In this document: positions 25,538 through 33,065 of the stretch, in pieces
Numbering within the stretch: the stretch's first letter is position 1
Layout of the letters: each line of letters begins with the position of its first letter
Assembly: GCF_018918205.1 (NCBI RefSeq)
Contig: NZ_JAHLQB010000013.1
Span: 1-33,065 of the forward strand
From: Lachnoclostridium sp. MSJ-17
GTDB lineage: Bacteria > Bacillota > Clostridia > Oscillospirales > Acutalibacteraceae
Length of the DNA stretch: 33,065 bases
Direction of reading: 5' to 3'
The notes under the pieces: generated by a model
What the model was told of the DNA's origin: nothing
The model's database searches: none
Seen by the model: only the letters and a program-made list of their open reading frames with translations
Position numbers and translations under genes: made by a program

Positions 25538-26794
25538 ATGGTTTATGTTACATATCATAGCGGCAACAACTCAACCGAGCTTATGAAATCTAATGACGAT
25601 GAATTTGTCACGCTTTGCATAAACGCGAGAGAACAGGCATGCTCCTTGCAGGAGCACAAAAATGATGATAATTCGGAGTGGCTTGAAAGCATTCGTTTTC
25701 CGGTTGACTCAACCGAGATCGAAGAATTCGAAAAACTGTTTTATCAACACAACCCCGACATTGAACCGCAGCCGAAAAACAACCCGCTCAGCGGAAGCAA
25801 GGTCACTCTGCCGTTGGGTGAAGTGCTATTTGAATTTGTTTACGCGGATTTCGACTCGCTGTACAAGGAGGTCAAAGTAAGCCTTCGAATGTATGAAGAT
25901 ATTGATTTACCAAATGCTGACAATGAAGTGCTGGAGATGATTAACCGTTATCGAATCTACCGCAACTATAAATGGTTGATTAATCACTTGGCGTTTGGAT
26001 CGACTGCATCCGCATTGTTTCCGCCGGCTATTATGCAGTATGCGGATTTGGCGGCGGCTATGCTTGACTATTATAAATATCTGATAATGCTGCAAAAGGA
26101 ATACCGTGATATTCTGGAGTTCTGTTTTGAATCGAAGTATTATTCTGAGGTGTTGAGTGATATGACTCCTTCCGCGCGGTATTATCTTTATCGGAAGATA
26201 AATAAAATGCCGCCCTTCGTGGAGTTCAACGAAGAGCAGCGGTTGATAATGGGAGACAAAAAATCTCCGGCGGATTATGACTTTTCAGCGTTTGCCGATT
26301 TTGCACAGGAACATGACATAGACGCAGCCACACTAATATATTTTCATAACTATAATCACAATCCGGTTATCCGTTATCGGTGCGAGAGCCTGCATGAATT
26401 CTTGGAGCTTGAGCTTAACAAGCTGATTGAATACAATGTCAACTTAAAGTGCTGCGAGCGCTGCGGACAATGGTTTACCTACAAGGGCAACTACGACGCG
26501 CGATACTGCAACCGGATTCATTTAGGTGAATTGCGTTCCTGCCGCGACCTCGCCGCCGAGGAAAACTATAAAAAGAAAATGGCGGAGAACAAAGCGATTC
26601 CGATCTATCGAAAATATTATCGGCGTTACTCCGCTCGCGTAAAAGTCAATCAAATCAAGAAAAACGATTTCAAAAAATGGAAGTACGAGGCTCTTGTCAA
26701 GCGTGATGAATGCTCTGCCGGAAATATAACTACCGAGGAGTACATCGACTGGCTCGAGGGCTGTTTTCCGAACAGAAAGAGGAAGGAAAAATAA
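25538..26794 (+). CDS. DUF6076-like protein with zinc-finger motif
   Basis: A 418-residue protein similar to DUF6076 members of clostridial mobile elements, whose function is unknown. The N-terminal and middle regions are mostly helical with no motif I recognise. The C-terminal part has a putative zinc site (CCERCGQWFTYKGNYDARYC ... SCRD, about 325-360) that is Arg/Lys-rich afterwards. The start is uncertain: the ATG at 25538 has no good ribosome site, and the frame continues upstream to 25457 antisense to mobC, which looks like chance. It begins 11 nt from the broken 5' end of mobC, so the gene may be 5'-truncated. A hairpin terminator follows about 160 nt downstream. Confidence 0.65.
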   Translation: MVYVTYHSGNNSTELMKSNDDEFVTLCINAREQACSLQEHKNDDNSEWLESIRFPVDSTEIEEFEKLFYQHNPDIEPQPKNNPLSGSKVTLPLGEVLFEFVYADFDSLYKEVKVSLRMYEDIDLPNADNEVLEMINRYRIYRNYKWLINHLAFGSTASALFPPAIMQYADLAAAMLDYYKYLIMLQKEYRDILEFCFESKYYSEVLSDMTPSARYYLYRKINKMPPFVEFNEEQRLIMGDKKSPADYDFSAFADFAQEHDIDAATLIYFHNYNHNPVIRYRCESLHEFLELELNKLIEYNVNLKCCERCGQWFTYKGNYDARYCNRIHLGELRSCRDLAAEENYKKKMAENKAIPIYRKYYRRYSARVKVNQIKKNDFKKWKYEALVKRDECSAGNITTEEYIDWLEGCFPNRKRKEK

Positions 26795-26858
26795 ATTCCG
26801 TATTCTTTGGTTACAGCGTATCAATTTTTGACATATCAAAAAAAGTTCTTAAACCCTC

Positions 26859-26887
26859 TTGCAATTTATGATTATGTAAGGTACTAT
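26859..26887 (+). promoter_or_regulatory. Candidate promoter in the 26795-27100 gap
   Basis: TTGCAA (26859-26864), a 17-nt spacer and TACTAT (26882-26887). It lies 65 nt after the DUF6076-like gene, with no protein gene between it and a strong terminator about 100 nt downstream. Confidence 0.4.
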
Positions 26888-26893
26888 ACAAAC

Positions 26894-26997
26894 GCTTCAC
26901 GCGGCTCTTTGTTGTCACACAGAACACATAGCTTAGCGACACAATAAAAAAGGCACAAGCTTAGAATCCATCCGGACTCCGGGCTTGTGCTTTTTTT
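26894..26997 (+). ncRNA. Possible small RNA (promoter to terminator, no ORF)
   Basis: Between the candidate promoter and a strong terminator lie about 105 nt without a reading frame of any length. An imperfect stem (TTGTTGTC with GACACAA) may form before the terminator. It could equally be leftover 3' untranslated sequence of the gene upstream. No known RNA family is recognised. Confidence 0.25.
26953..26997 (+). terminator. Strong terminator
   Basis: The 8-bp stem GCACAAGC / GCTTGTGC has an inner CCGGA-C-TCCGG palindrome and is followed by seven T. A run of six A on the other side may make it bidirectional. Confidence 0.85.
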
Positions 26998-26999
26998 GC

Positions 27000-27040
27000 G
27001 CCCACAACCCGCGACAAATCGCCTGTGTGGGCTTTATTTG
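27000..27040 (+). terminator. Second hairpin directly after the first terminator
   Basis: GCCCACA (27000-27006) pairs with TGTGGGC (27026-27032), followed by TTTATTT. Two terminators in a row mark the border between the DUF6076-like gene and the Bro-N region. Confidence 0.55.
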
Positions 27041-27100
27041 ATTTTCTTGGGTACGACTGCGAATGTTTTCTTCGCGCAACACGGGGCGAAACAGGGCGCG

Positions 27101-27282
27101 TCAGGTTTTCCCGCTGTTCATAGCATCAACCATCAGCCTGACAGCCAAAGAGAAACCCCTGCAAAACGCGTCGCGTTCGCCGAGGTTCATAAGCTCTGTG
27201 TGGTTGTCTTTTATTTTTTGGAGTATGGCATTCTGTTGCTCCGTCAGCAGAGTACAAAGTTTAATATTTTATCAATTGCCAT
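27101..27282 (-). pseudogene. DUF6809-like gene remnant
   Basis: On the minus strand, a frame open from 27268 to the TGA at 27103-27101 reads LTEQQNAILQKIKDNHTELM, then ERDAFCRGFSLAVRLMVDAM, resembling the C-terminal half of DUF6809 proteins of clostridial mobile elements. The N-terminal half is missing, and an ATG at 27282 belongs to a different frame that ends after 12 codons, so a frameshift or deletion has occurred. The family call is from memory of the C-terminal pattern and is moderate. Confidence 0.45.
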
Positions 27283-27304
27283 ATCTCCTGTTTCGTGGTA
27301 GAAT
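27276..27304 (+). promoter_or_regulatory. Promoter of the Bro-N gene
   Basis: TTGCCA (27276-27281), a 17-nt spacer and TAGAAT (27299-27304) lie 44 nt before the Bro-N start codon. The seven cargo genes downstream could be read from it as well, since no terminator hairpin is seen between them. Confidence 0.6.
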
Positions 27305-27348
27305 TATATAGAGTTGATACGCTATGAAAATTATCGGGAGTGGATTAA

Positions 27349-28206
27349 ATGGATAATATTAAAAAATTTGAAAATCAGCCTATCCGCACTGCATGGGATG
27401 AAGAAAAAGAGGAATGGTGTTTTTCGGTTTCGGATGTTGTTGAAGTGTTGTCCGAAAGCAAGGATGTAAAGCAATACATAAAAAAGATGAGAAGCCGTGA
27501 TCCTGAGCTGAATTCCAAGTGGGGTACAATTTGTACCCCTGTTCGGATGATGACTGCCGACGGCAAATTCAGAAAGATCAATGCCGCCGATACAAAAGGC
27601 ATTCTCCGTATCATTCAATCTATCCCATCTAAGAAAGCCGAGCCGTTCAAGATGTGGTTGGCTCAGGTCGGCAGTGAACGCATAGAAGAAATCATTGATC
27701 CTGAACTGACAATAGAAAGAGCATTGGAAACTTATGCCAAAAAAGGTTATCCTGCCGATTGGATAAACCAGCGCTTACAAACCATTCGTGCCCGCAAGGA
27801 GCTGACCGATCAATGGCAGGCTCACGGTGTAGAGAAAGGTAAAGAATACGCTATCCTGACCGATGAAGTCACTAAAGCGTGGTCGGGTATGACGACACGC
27901 CAGTATAAGAAGCTCAAAGGTCTGAAAAAAGAAAATCTGCGTGACAATATGAGCACACTGGAGCTTGCGCTGAATATGCTCGCCGAAGCGACTACCACTG
28001 AACTGACTAAAACACAAAACCCCTATGGCTTGGAAGAAAACAGAGAAGTAGCGCAAAGCGGCGGCAAAATTGCAGGCGACGCAAGAAAAAATATCGAAGC
28101 ACAAACAGGCAAGCCGGTAATTACCTCAGATAACGCCGCAAGACTGAATGAGGTCGTTACGGGAATGATTGAGGGCGTTGTAGGTAACGAGGAAGATAAA
28201 GAATGA
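27349..28206 (+). CDS. Bro-N domain antirepressor-like protein (DinD-like)
   Basis: A 285-residue protein with an N-terminal Bro-N domain (about 8-105: RTAWDEEKEEWCFSVSDVVE ... LRIIQSIPSKKAEPFKMWLA), the DNA-binding fold of phage antirepressors and baculovirus BRO proteins. The C-terminal half (ERALETYAKKGYPADWINQR, ENLRDNMSTLELALNMLAEA, SGGKIAGDARKNIEAQTGKP) matches the longer group that includes the E. coli damage-inducible DinD. GGGAGTGG precedes the ATG. It stands at the head of the + strand cargo block and may control it or be a phage leftover. The stop is 46 nt before the M24 peptidase gene. Confidence 0.8.
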   Translation: MDNIKKFENQPIRTAWDEEKEEWCFSVSDVVEVLSESKDVKQYIKKMRSRDPELNSKWGTICTPVRMMTADGKFRKINAADTKGILRIIQSIPSKKAEPFKMWLAQVGSERIEEIIDPELTIERALETYAKKGYPADWINQRLQTIRARKELTDQWQAHGVEKGKEYAILTDEVTKAWSGMTTRQYKKLKGLKKENLRDNMSTLELALNMLAEATTTELTKTQNPYGLEENREVAQSGGKIAGDARKNIEAQTGKPVITSDNAARLNEVVTGMIEGVVGNEEDKE

Positions 28207-28251
28207 TTATAAGAGAAAACAAAGTACAACGGCTGTGAGAAAGAGGTTTTT

Positions 28252-28941
28252 ATGAATAATTCAGAAGTTCAAAATATTGCAAAGCAAACGATTGACTATA
28301 TTAAAACTGACATTAAGCCAAATATGAATCTGCGAGAGATAAGGAAATTATGCGAAGGAAAAATGCTTTCGCTTGGTGCAGATTCATTTTGGTATTGGAA
28401 TATCGGCGCTTTTGTTTTCAGCGGCGATGAAACCACAATCTCCGTTTCGGGCAGAGAATATGTTACTGCCGATAAAACGGTTTCGGATAATGACATTATT
28501 ACCATTGATTTAAGTCCGCAATGCAAAAATGTATGGGGAGATTATGCCCGAACAATCATTATAGAAAACGGAACAGTTGTTAATCATATTGAGAATATCC
28601 AAAACAGTGAGTGGCGAAATGGTTTACAAATGGAAGAAGCTCTGCATAATGAATTGATAAGATTTGCTTCGCCCGACATAACCTTCGAGGAACTTTATTA
28701 CTATATGAATGACTATATCCGTAACAATGGATATATCAATCTTGATTTTCTCGGTAATTTAGGACATTCCATTGAGGAAGATAAAAATGACCGTGTTTAC
28801 ATAAATAAAGGTAATAAGAAAAAGTTAAGCGAAGTGGACTATTTTACCTTTGAGCCGCACATCAGTACCAAAAATTCTCTGTATGGTTATAAGAAAGAAA
28901 ACATTTATCATTTTGAGAATAACAAATTAGTTGAGTTGTGA
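28252..28941 (+). CDS. M24-family metallopeptidase (Xaa-Pro aminopeptidase-like)
   Basis: A 229-residue protein made of the pita-bread catalytic domain only. All five metal ligands of the family are visible: D86 (TIDLSPQ), D97 (GDYARTI), H172 (LGHSIEE), E201 (FTFEPHIS) and E216 (YKKENIYHF). It therefore looks like an active two-metal aminopeptidase or a relative that cleaves other small amides; the substrate is unknown. AAAGAGG lies 5 nt before the ATG. It overlaps or abuts the HAD gene and opens a run of seven small genes on the same strand. AT-rich composition suggests acquisition with the element. Confidence 0.85.
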   Translation: MNNSEVQNIAKQTIDYIKTDIKPNMNLREIRKLCEGKMLSLGADSFWYWNIGAFVFSGDETTISVSGREYVTADKTVSDNDIITIDLSPQCKNVWGDYARTIIIENGTVVNHIENIQNSEWRNGLQMEEALHNELIRFASPDITFEELYYYMNDYIRNNGYINLDFLGNLGHSIEEDKNDRVYINKGNKKKLSEVDYFTFEPHISTKNSLYGYKKENIYHFENNKLVEL

Positions 28942-28949
28942 AACGCATT

Positions 28950-29654
28950 ATGAAAAACTATAAAACATATCTTTTTGACGCAGACGGAACACTGCTTGAT
29001 TATGACAAGGCTGAATTGCAGGCATTAAAGGAAACCTTCCGATTATATAATCTTACTTATAATCAACAAATAGAAAAATGTTTTTCGGATATTTGCAATT
29101 TGGAATGGATAAGATTTGGCTTGTCGAATGCTACAGAAACAGAAATACAATCACGATTTCATGAGCTTTATTATGACTACTCTGAAAGCCGTTTTTGTGA
29201 ATTAGTCAAACGCCTTAATCTTTCAGTTTCGCCAACTAAATTCGATATATCTTATCGTCAGTATCTCGCGCAGCAAACAGATGAGGTATCTTTTGCGAGA
29301 GAGGTGTGCATGAAATTATCCGAGTTTGCAAACCTATATGTTGTAACCAACGGCTTATCCACTATTCAAAAATCCAGACTAATTCACTTTAAACCATACC
29401 TAAAGGATATTATTGTATCGGAAGATTTGAATTGTTGCAAACCATCAAAAGAATTTTTCGAGAAGGTTATAACGATTGCGGATATAGAAGATAAAACCAC
29501 GGCGCTGATGGTCGGAGATTCATTGACATCTGATATTTTCGGAGCAAATTGTTTTGGTATTGATTCTTGCTGGTTTAATACAAAACGAAAAAAGAATGAT
29601 ACACAGATAATTCCTAAATATGAGATAAATTCCTTGAAACAGCTTGTTACATAA
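28950..29654 (+). CDS. HAD-superfamily phosphatase (YjjG-like)
   Basis: A 234-residue hydrolase with all HAD motifs: nucleophile D10 and D12 in LFDADGTLLD, VTNGLS (motif II), the Lys of NCCKPSKEFF (motif III) and GDSLTSDIFGA (motif IV). A helical cap lies at about 18-90. The closest type is the YjjG group, which removes phosphate from non-canonical pyrimidine nucleotides, but substrate choice cannot be read from sequence. A GTG at 28938, overlapping the M24 stop as GTGA, is an alternative start; I chose the ATG because its N-terminus matches the usual family length. Confidence 0.85.
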   Translation: MKNYKTYLFDADGTLLDYDKAELQALKETFRLYNLTYNQQIEKCFSDICNLEWIRFGLSNATETEIQSRFHELYYDYSESRFCELVKRLNLSVSPTKFDISYRQYLAQQTDEVSFAREVCMKLSEFANLYVVTNGLSTIQKSRLIHFKPYLKDIIVSEDLNCCKPSKEFFEKVITIADIEDKTTALMVGDSLTSDIFGANCFGIDSCWFNTKRKKNDTQIIPKYEINSLKQLVT

Positions 29655-29664
29655 AGGGGATAAA

Positions 29665-30090
29665 ATGAAAACAATAGTAAAGTTTTATGAAATAGTGGAT
29701 AACAGCCTGCTTAAATTCGCCGTTATCGTTGCGAAATCTAACGGCAAGTGGGTATTCTGCAAGCACAAAGAGCGAGATACATACGAATGCCCCGGCGGTC
29801 ACAGAGAAGCAGGCGAGAATATTGACAATACCGCAAGGCGTGAACTGTACGAGGAAACAGGAGCGATAGATTATATGATTCAACCTGTCTGTATCTATTC
29901 CGTAACAGCTCCCGATAACTTTGACGGTAAAGAAACCTTTGGCAAGCTCTATTACGCAGAAATAAAGAGCTTTGAGGGTGAACTGCACAGCGAGATTGAA
30001 CGGGTTGAATTATTCGAGGATTTACCGACAAATTGGACGTATCCGCAAATCCAACCGTTGCTATTAGAAAAGGTCTTGAGATTAATATGA
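29665..30090 (+). CDS. Nudix hydrolase
   Basis: A 141-residue protein with a complete Nudix box GX5EX7REXXEEXGX at about residues 45-67 (GHREAGENIDNTARRELYEE, then TGA). Nudix enzymes cleave nucleoside diphosphates linked to another group, removing damaged or signalling nucleotides; the substrate here is unknown. AAAGGGG lies 5 nt before the ATG. It starts 10 nt after the HAD stop and overlaps the next gene as ATGA, so the cluster is translationally coupled. Confidence 0.9.
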   Translation: MKTIVKFYEIVDNSLLKFAVIVAKSNGKWVFCKHKERDTYECPGGHREAGENIDNTARRELYEETGAIDYMIQPVCIYSVTAPDNFDGKETFGKLYYAEIKSFEGELHSEIERVELFEDLPTNWTYPQIQPLLLEKVLRLI

Positions 30091-30893
30091 ACATTTCAAC
30101 CCTCTGTGAAAGAATCAGTTTGCAACCGGAAATAAAATCCCGTGTAATTGAGTTTGCGAATGGTTTTGATTTCAACTCTGTAAACAAGCAACTAAACGGC
30201 TTTCAAAATTATGAAATGATGTCCGAAGCATTGGCAAAGCTTCAAACAATACTCGGCGAGGATCCCGATAATATAAAAATATTTGCGTGTATGCTGAAAG
30301 CGTCTGCTGATGTGTACGAGATTTACAAGAGCAAAGGTATCAGCGACGAAATTTACTTCGCCACAATGAAGTGTTACACCCGCTTTATTGATGAAACCTA
30401 TCGTATGACAGGCAAGTTATACTTTGACCGCTATTGGTGGACTACTCGTCAGTCAGGCTGTCACCTGTTCAGAATTGGTGAGTTAGAATGTGAGATAAAG
30501 CATATTGACGGGGATATTGTCATTGGAATTCATATTCCGTCAGACGTTGATTTTTCGCCTTCTGCGATTGATGTTTCTTTAGTATCCGCAAGGCAGTTTT
30601 TCTCAAATCATTATCCTAAACTGTCAAATGCTGAATACCGATGTCACTCTTGGCTATTGGATAGACAACTCAAAGAAATGCTGAACGATAGCTCAAATAT
30701 ACTGAGTTTTCAAAACCGCTTTGAGATATTTGATGAAGGCGAAGTTGGTACAGATTTCATTGAATGGTTGTATAACACAAAATCAACTGATTATGCTGCA
30801 TTACCAGAAAACACCTCTTTGCAAAGAAATATGAAAAAGCATATTCTTTCCGGTGGTATAATCAGAAATGCATATGGGAGGTTGAAGCTATGA
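30087..30893 (+). CDS. NAT_N/GNAT_C-type acyltransferase-like protein
   Basis: A 268-residue protein resembling the Firmicute group with an N-acyltransferase N-terminal domain followed by a GNAT-like C-terminal domain. The signature runs are DRYWWTTRQSGCHLFRIGEL, GIHIPSDVDFSPSAIDVS, CHSWLL and ILSFQNRFEI. The biological substrate is unknown. It starts inside the Nudix stop (ATGA) and stops inside the ASCH start (ATGA), so it is the middle of a coupled operon. The family is recalled from pattern, not searched. Confidence 0.7.
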   Translation: MNISTLCERISLQPEIKSRVIEFANGFDFNSVNKQLNGFQNYEMMSEALAKLQTILGEDPDNIKIFACMLKASADVYEIYKSKGISDEIYFATMKCYTRFIDETYRMTGKLYFDRYWWTTRQSGCHLFRIGELECEIKHIDGDIVIGIHIPSDVDFSPSAIDVSLVSARQFFSNHYPKLSNAEYRCHSWLLDRQLKEMLNDSSNILSFQNRFEIFDEGEVGTDFIEWLYNTKSTDYAALPENTSLQRNMKKHILSGGIIRNAYGRLKL

Positions 30894-31270
30894 CTCATAA
30901 AATGAATCTTAACCCCGAACCGTTTGAAATGATACGCACAGGGCAAAAGACTATTGAGTTGCGACTGAACGACGAAAAACGGCAGAAGATAAAAGTCGGC
31001 GATATGATAGAGTTTACCCAAACTGAAACCGGACAAAAGCTGATTACAGAAGTAATCACTTTACACAGATTCGATACCTTCACAGAATTGTATCAGGAAT
31101 TACCTTTGCTGAAATGCGGCTATACCGAGGCGGATATTGCTACAGCTAAGCCCGAAGATATGGATTTATACTATACTCCCGAAAAGCAAAAAAAGTATGG
31201 AGTATTAGGCATAGAATTGAAAGTACTTAACCAAAAAAGAGCATTTTATGAAACTACCAACAATTATTGA
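30890..31270 (+). CDS. ASCH-domain protein
   Basis: A 126-residue ASCH-domain protein (PUA-like fold, often RNA- or nucleotide-related). The typical entry is LNPEPFEMIRTGQKTIELRL, then KIKVGDMIEFTQ and the C-terminal YGVLGIEL. Family members range from RNA binders to an amidohydrolase acting on N4-acetylcytidine (YqfB), so enzymatic nucleoside repair is possible. GGGAGG lies 8 nt upstream of the ATG, which overlaps the previous stop. It overlaps the HD gene by 23 nt. Confidence 0.85.
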   Translation: MTHKMNLNPEPFEMIRTGQKTIELRLNDEKRQKIKVGDMIEFTQTETGQKLITEVITLHRFDTFTELYQELPLLKCGYTEADIATAKPEDMDLYYTPEKQKKYGVLGIELKVLNQKRAFYETTNNY

Positions 31271-31829
31271 AGCAGAAAAATTATTTAACGAAGCAGAACA
31301 ACGCAACCCCGGCGCTTGGATTGGTCACAGCAAAACCGCTGCCTTTTGTGCAAAAGTGATTGCGGAGCATTGTGACAATCTTGATGCCGATACCGCCTAT
31401 ATATTCGGTTTGTTACACGATATTGGCAGGCGTGAGGGTATTACCGATATGCGGCATATTATTGACGGCTACCATTTTATGACCTCTCTCGGCTATGATG
31501 CTTGCGCCCGAATTTGTCTGACACACTCGTTTCCTTATAAAGATTTTTTCTCCTATAATGGACAAAATGACTGCACAGCAGATGAAACAGAGTTTATTAA
31601 AACCTTTATTGAAAAAACCGAGTACAACGATTACGACAAGATGATTCAGCTCTGCGACGCGCTCGCTTTGCCTGATGGAGCAACCTATATCGAAAAGCGT
31701 CTTGTTGATGTGGTTATGCGCAGAGGCTTTAATAATTTGACTATCCCGAAATGGAGAGCGTTCCTTGATTTGAAAGACTATTTTGATAAGAAAACGGGAA
31801 CAGATATTTATACGCTGATTGGAGTTTAA
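31248..31829 (+). CDS. HD-domain phosphohydrolase
   Basis: A 193-residue HD protein with metal ligands H27 (WIGHSKTAAF), H57-D58 (FGLLHDIGR), a further LTHSFP and a late Asp (IQLCDALALPDG). It probably hydrolyses a phosphate group of a small molecule; the substrate is unknown. It starts 23 nt inside the ASCH gene and ends one base before the methyltransferase ATG. AAAGAG is visible before the start. A second, unrelated HD protein occurs in the core-genome part of the window. Confidence 0.85.
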   Translation: MKLPTIIEAEKLFNEAEQRNPGAWIGHSKTAAFCAKVIAEHCDNLDADTAYIFGLLHDIGRREGITDMRHIIDGYHFMTSLGYDACARICLTHSFPYKDFFSYNGQNDCTADETEFIKTFIEKTEYNDYDKMIQLCDALALPDGATYIEKRLVDVVMRRGFNNLTIPKWRAFLDLKDYFDKKTGTDIYTLIGV

Positions 31830-31830
31830 T

Positions 31831-32523
31831 ATGCTGAACCAATTACCCGCTTGGGAAAGACTCGCAAAGGAAATCATCTGGCAGCAAATCGGAGAATTGA
31901 AAGGGGAATCAATCCTTGACTTCGGAAGCGGCACAGGAATTACCGCTGATCATTTCGCCGCTGATAATCAGGTAACTGCTATTGAACCTTCTGAGGATAT
32001 GCTCGCTCAACAAGTGAATAAGAACGGCTATCGGCAAATTGTCGGAAGCACGGACGAATTAAAAAAGTTGCCAAGCGATTCGTTTGATTATATCTTCTGT
32101 CATAATGTTTTGGAATACGCTGATGACAGAGAAATAATTGTCGGTGAATTTTATCGCCTGTTAAAGAAAAACGGCAAGCTGTCGATCGTCAAACACAACC
32201 GCAATGGCAGAGTTATGCAAATGGTGGTGTTGCTCAACAACTTTGATGAAGCAAATAAGCTCCTTGACGGTCAAAACAGCAACGCTCAACAATTCGGTAC
32301 AATCACTTACTATGATGACAGCGATGTATCAAATTGGTGCAGCGGGCTTGTTTTACAACAAACTTATGGTTTGCGTACCTTTTGGGACTTACAGCAAAAT
32401 CAGGAGATTCAAAAGAACGAGGGATGGCAGAAAAAGATGATTGATATTGAAATGAGGGTATCACAAAATCCTGATTTTCAAAGGATTGCGTTCTTTCACC
32501 ATTTGATATTTGAAAAGCGATGA
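31831..32523 (+). CDS. SAM-dependent class I methyltransferase
   Basis: A 230-residue methyltransferase with the SAM-binding motif I ILDFGSGTGIT (about 28-38), the acidic end of strand 2 in AIEPS (about 55), and the motif IV region CHNVLEYADD. The target is unknown: it could be a small molecule, and no nucleic-acid-binding domain is seen. GGAG lies 6 nt before the ATG at 31831; the TTG at 31819 is less likely. It is the last gene of the seven-gene block. A short AT-rich gap and a broken gene follow. Confidence 0.85.
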   Translation: MLNQLPAWERLAKEIIWQQIGELKGESILDFGSGTGITADHFAADNQVTAIEPSEDMLAQQVNKNGYRQIVGSTDELKKLPSDSFDYIFCHNVLEYADDREIIVGEFYRLLKKNGKLSIVKHNRNGRVMQMVVLLNNFDEANKLLDGQNSNAQQFGTITYYDDSDVSNWCSGLVLQQTYGLRTFWDLQQNQEIQKNEGWQKKMIDIEMRVSQNPDFQRIAFFHHLIFEKR

Positions 32524-32566
32524 AATCTAGAATTATAGAAGAAACATTTATATAGAGGTAAAAAAT

Positions 32567-32980
32567 ATGGGAAGAAAACTATTTCCTTCAAGTAATGGAT
32601 TTGAATTTCTCGAACAATACTTAACAAAAATATATGGAGAACGAGGATCCATTAGACATAACCTCATTAGGTATATTAATAGCGATTTATTCAAATCCGG
32701 GTGTCGTTATGTTAATTCCATTTAAGATTTACCGGAGATTTCTTTTGATGAGATAAAGCAACTAATCAATCGAGAAAAACACTTTCGTAATCTATCAGCT
32801 GAATTGCAGATAAAATTTGATGATTATAATCATGCGGGAAAATTATCAGAAGACGATTATCGTGAGATAGCAGGTATTATGGGTCTTGCGCCAGGTCGCA
32901 CTGATAGAATAGAAACATTATTTCCTAACGCTTTAGATTTATACGTTGTAACTATTCAGCACCCCACCCCAAAAACCTGA
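32567..32980 (+). pseudogene. Unknown gene broken by an in-frame TAA and by a transposase-gene end
   Basis: A frame starting at an ATG with AGAGG 8 nt upstream runs 52 codons, meets TAA at 32723-32725, and continues in the same frame for 84 more codons with protein-like content (DLPEISFDEIKQLINREKHF ... IAGIMGLAPGRTDRIETLFP). Conserved-looking helical sequence on both sides of the stop suggests a single nonsense mutation in a former gene of unknown family. The last codons overlap the end of a transposase gene on the other strand, so the original 3' end is probably lost. It could also be a real 52-residue gene followed by a remnant. Confidence 0.6.
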
Positions 32981-33065
32981 TTGGTCTGACCTGATAAAAC
33001 CATCTTAACCGCGTGATAAGAATCAAACCCGTTTTTGCGGGCGGTGCTGATGAATGACATTAAAC
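32956..33065 (-). CDS. Transposase C-terminal fragment (possibly IS66 family), cut by window end
   Basis: The minus strand is open from the window edge to the TGA at 32958-32956 and reads SFISTARKNGFDSYHAVKMV followed by LSGQTNQVFG. This resembles the C-terminal end of IS66-type transposases. Only about 35 residues are inside the window, so the family is tentative and intactness cannot be judged. Confidence 0.4.
   Translation of the reverse strand, partial: LMSFISTARKNGFDSYHAVKMVLSGQTNQVFGVGC

Noticed and set aside
32957..33049. CAGCACC / GGTGCTG as terminal inverted repeats of a small IS
   Set aside because: The pair lies inside the minus-strand transposase frame, so it cannot be both element ends; probably chance.

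Overview
The window looks like a chromosome segment of a spore-forming, gut-type Firmicute (class Clostridia, Oscillospiraceae/Ruminococcaceae-like). The main evidence is a complete eight-gene spoIIIA operon, an IspH-ribosomal S1 fusion of the type found in Clostridia, strong AGGAGG-type ribosome binding sites, and a TnpX/TnpW-type mobilizable element. The species cannot be read from the sequence.

Region 1 (1-2766, + strand): the 3' part of a membrane-anchored PASTA/YARHG surface protein, a large polytopic membrane protein of unknown function, and a terminator shared with the convergent operon. Region 2 (2774-15525, - strand) is core genome. In transcription order it holds an RpiR-type regulator, a flavoprotein, cmk, plsC and ispH-rpsA; then an HD-domain protein and ligA; then spoIIIAA-AH. 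Terminators separate the last three blocks, and a SigE-like promoter precedes spoIIIAA. Region 3 (15653-19568, + strand): hisH-hisF, a zinc-ribbon membrane protein and a TPM-domain protein, followed by a strong terminator. Region 4 (19567-21875): a GYF-domain gene, two and a fifth copies of a 162-bp repeat carrying a tRNA T-arm fragment, tRNA-Leu(CAA), and pyrB with a fused PyrI-like zinc domain.

Region 5 (21857 to the end) is accessory DNA. It opens with a mobilization module on the - strand: large serine recombinase, TnpW, a MobA/VirD2 relaxase with a second gene overprinted in another frame, and a MobC without a recognisable start codon. Then, on the + strand, come a DUF6076-like protein, a possible small RNA, a DUF6809-like gene remnant, a Bro-N antirepressor-like protein, and seven closely packed small genes: M24 peptidase, HAD phosphatase, Nudix, GNAT-like acyltransferase, ASCH, HD and methyltransferase. 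The window ends in a gene broken by an in-frame stop, running into the end of a transposase gene. This part is visibly AT-richer than regions 1-4.

How the genes work together: the spoIIIA products form the mother-cell side of the channel joining the two cells of the sporangium. IspH-S1, PlsC, Cmk and LigA serve isoprenoid, translation, lipid, nucleotide and DNA metabolism. HisHF makes the imidazole ring of histidine. The relaxase, MobC and recombinase would let the element excise and be mobilized by a helper. The most unusual observations are the overprinted mobB-like gene inside the relaxase gene, the tRNA-derived 162-bp repeats, the PyrB-zinc-domain fusion, and the seven-gene operon of small-molecule enzymes next to the mobile element.
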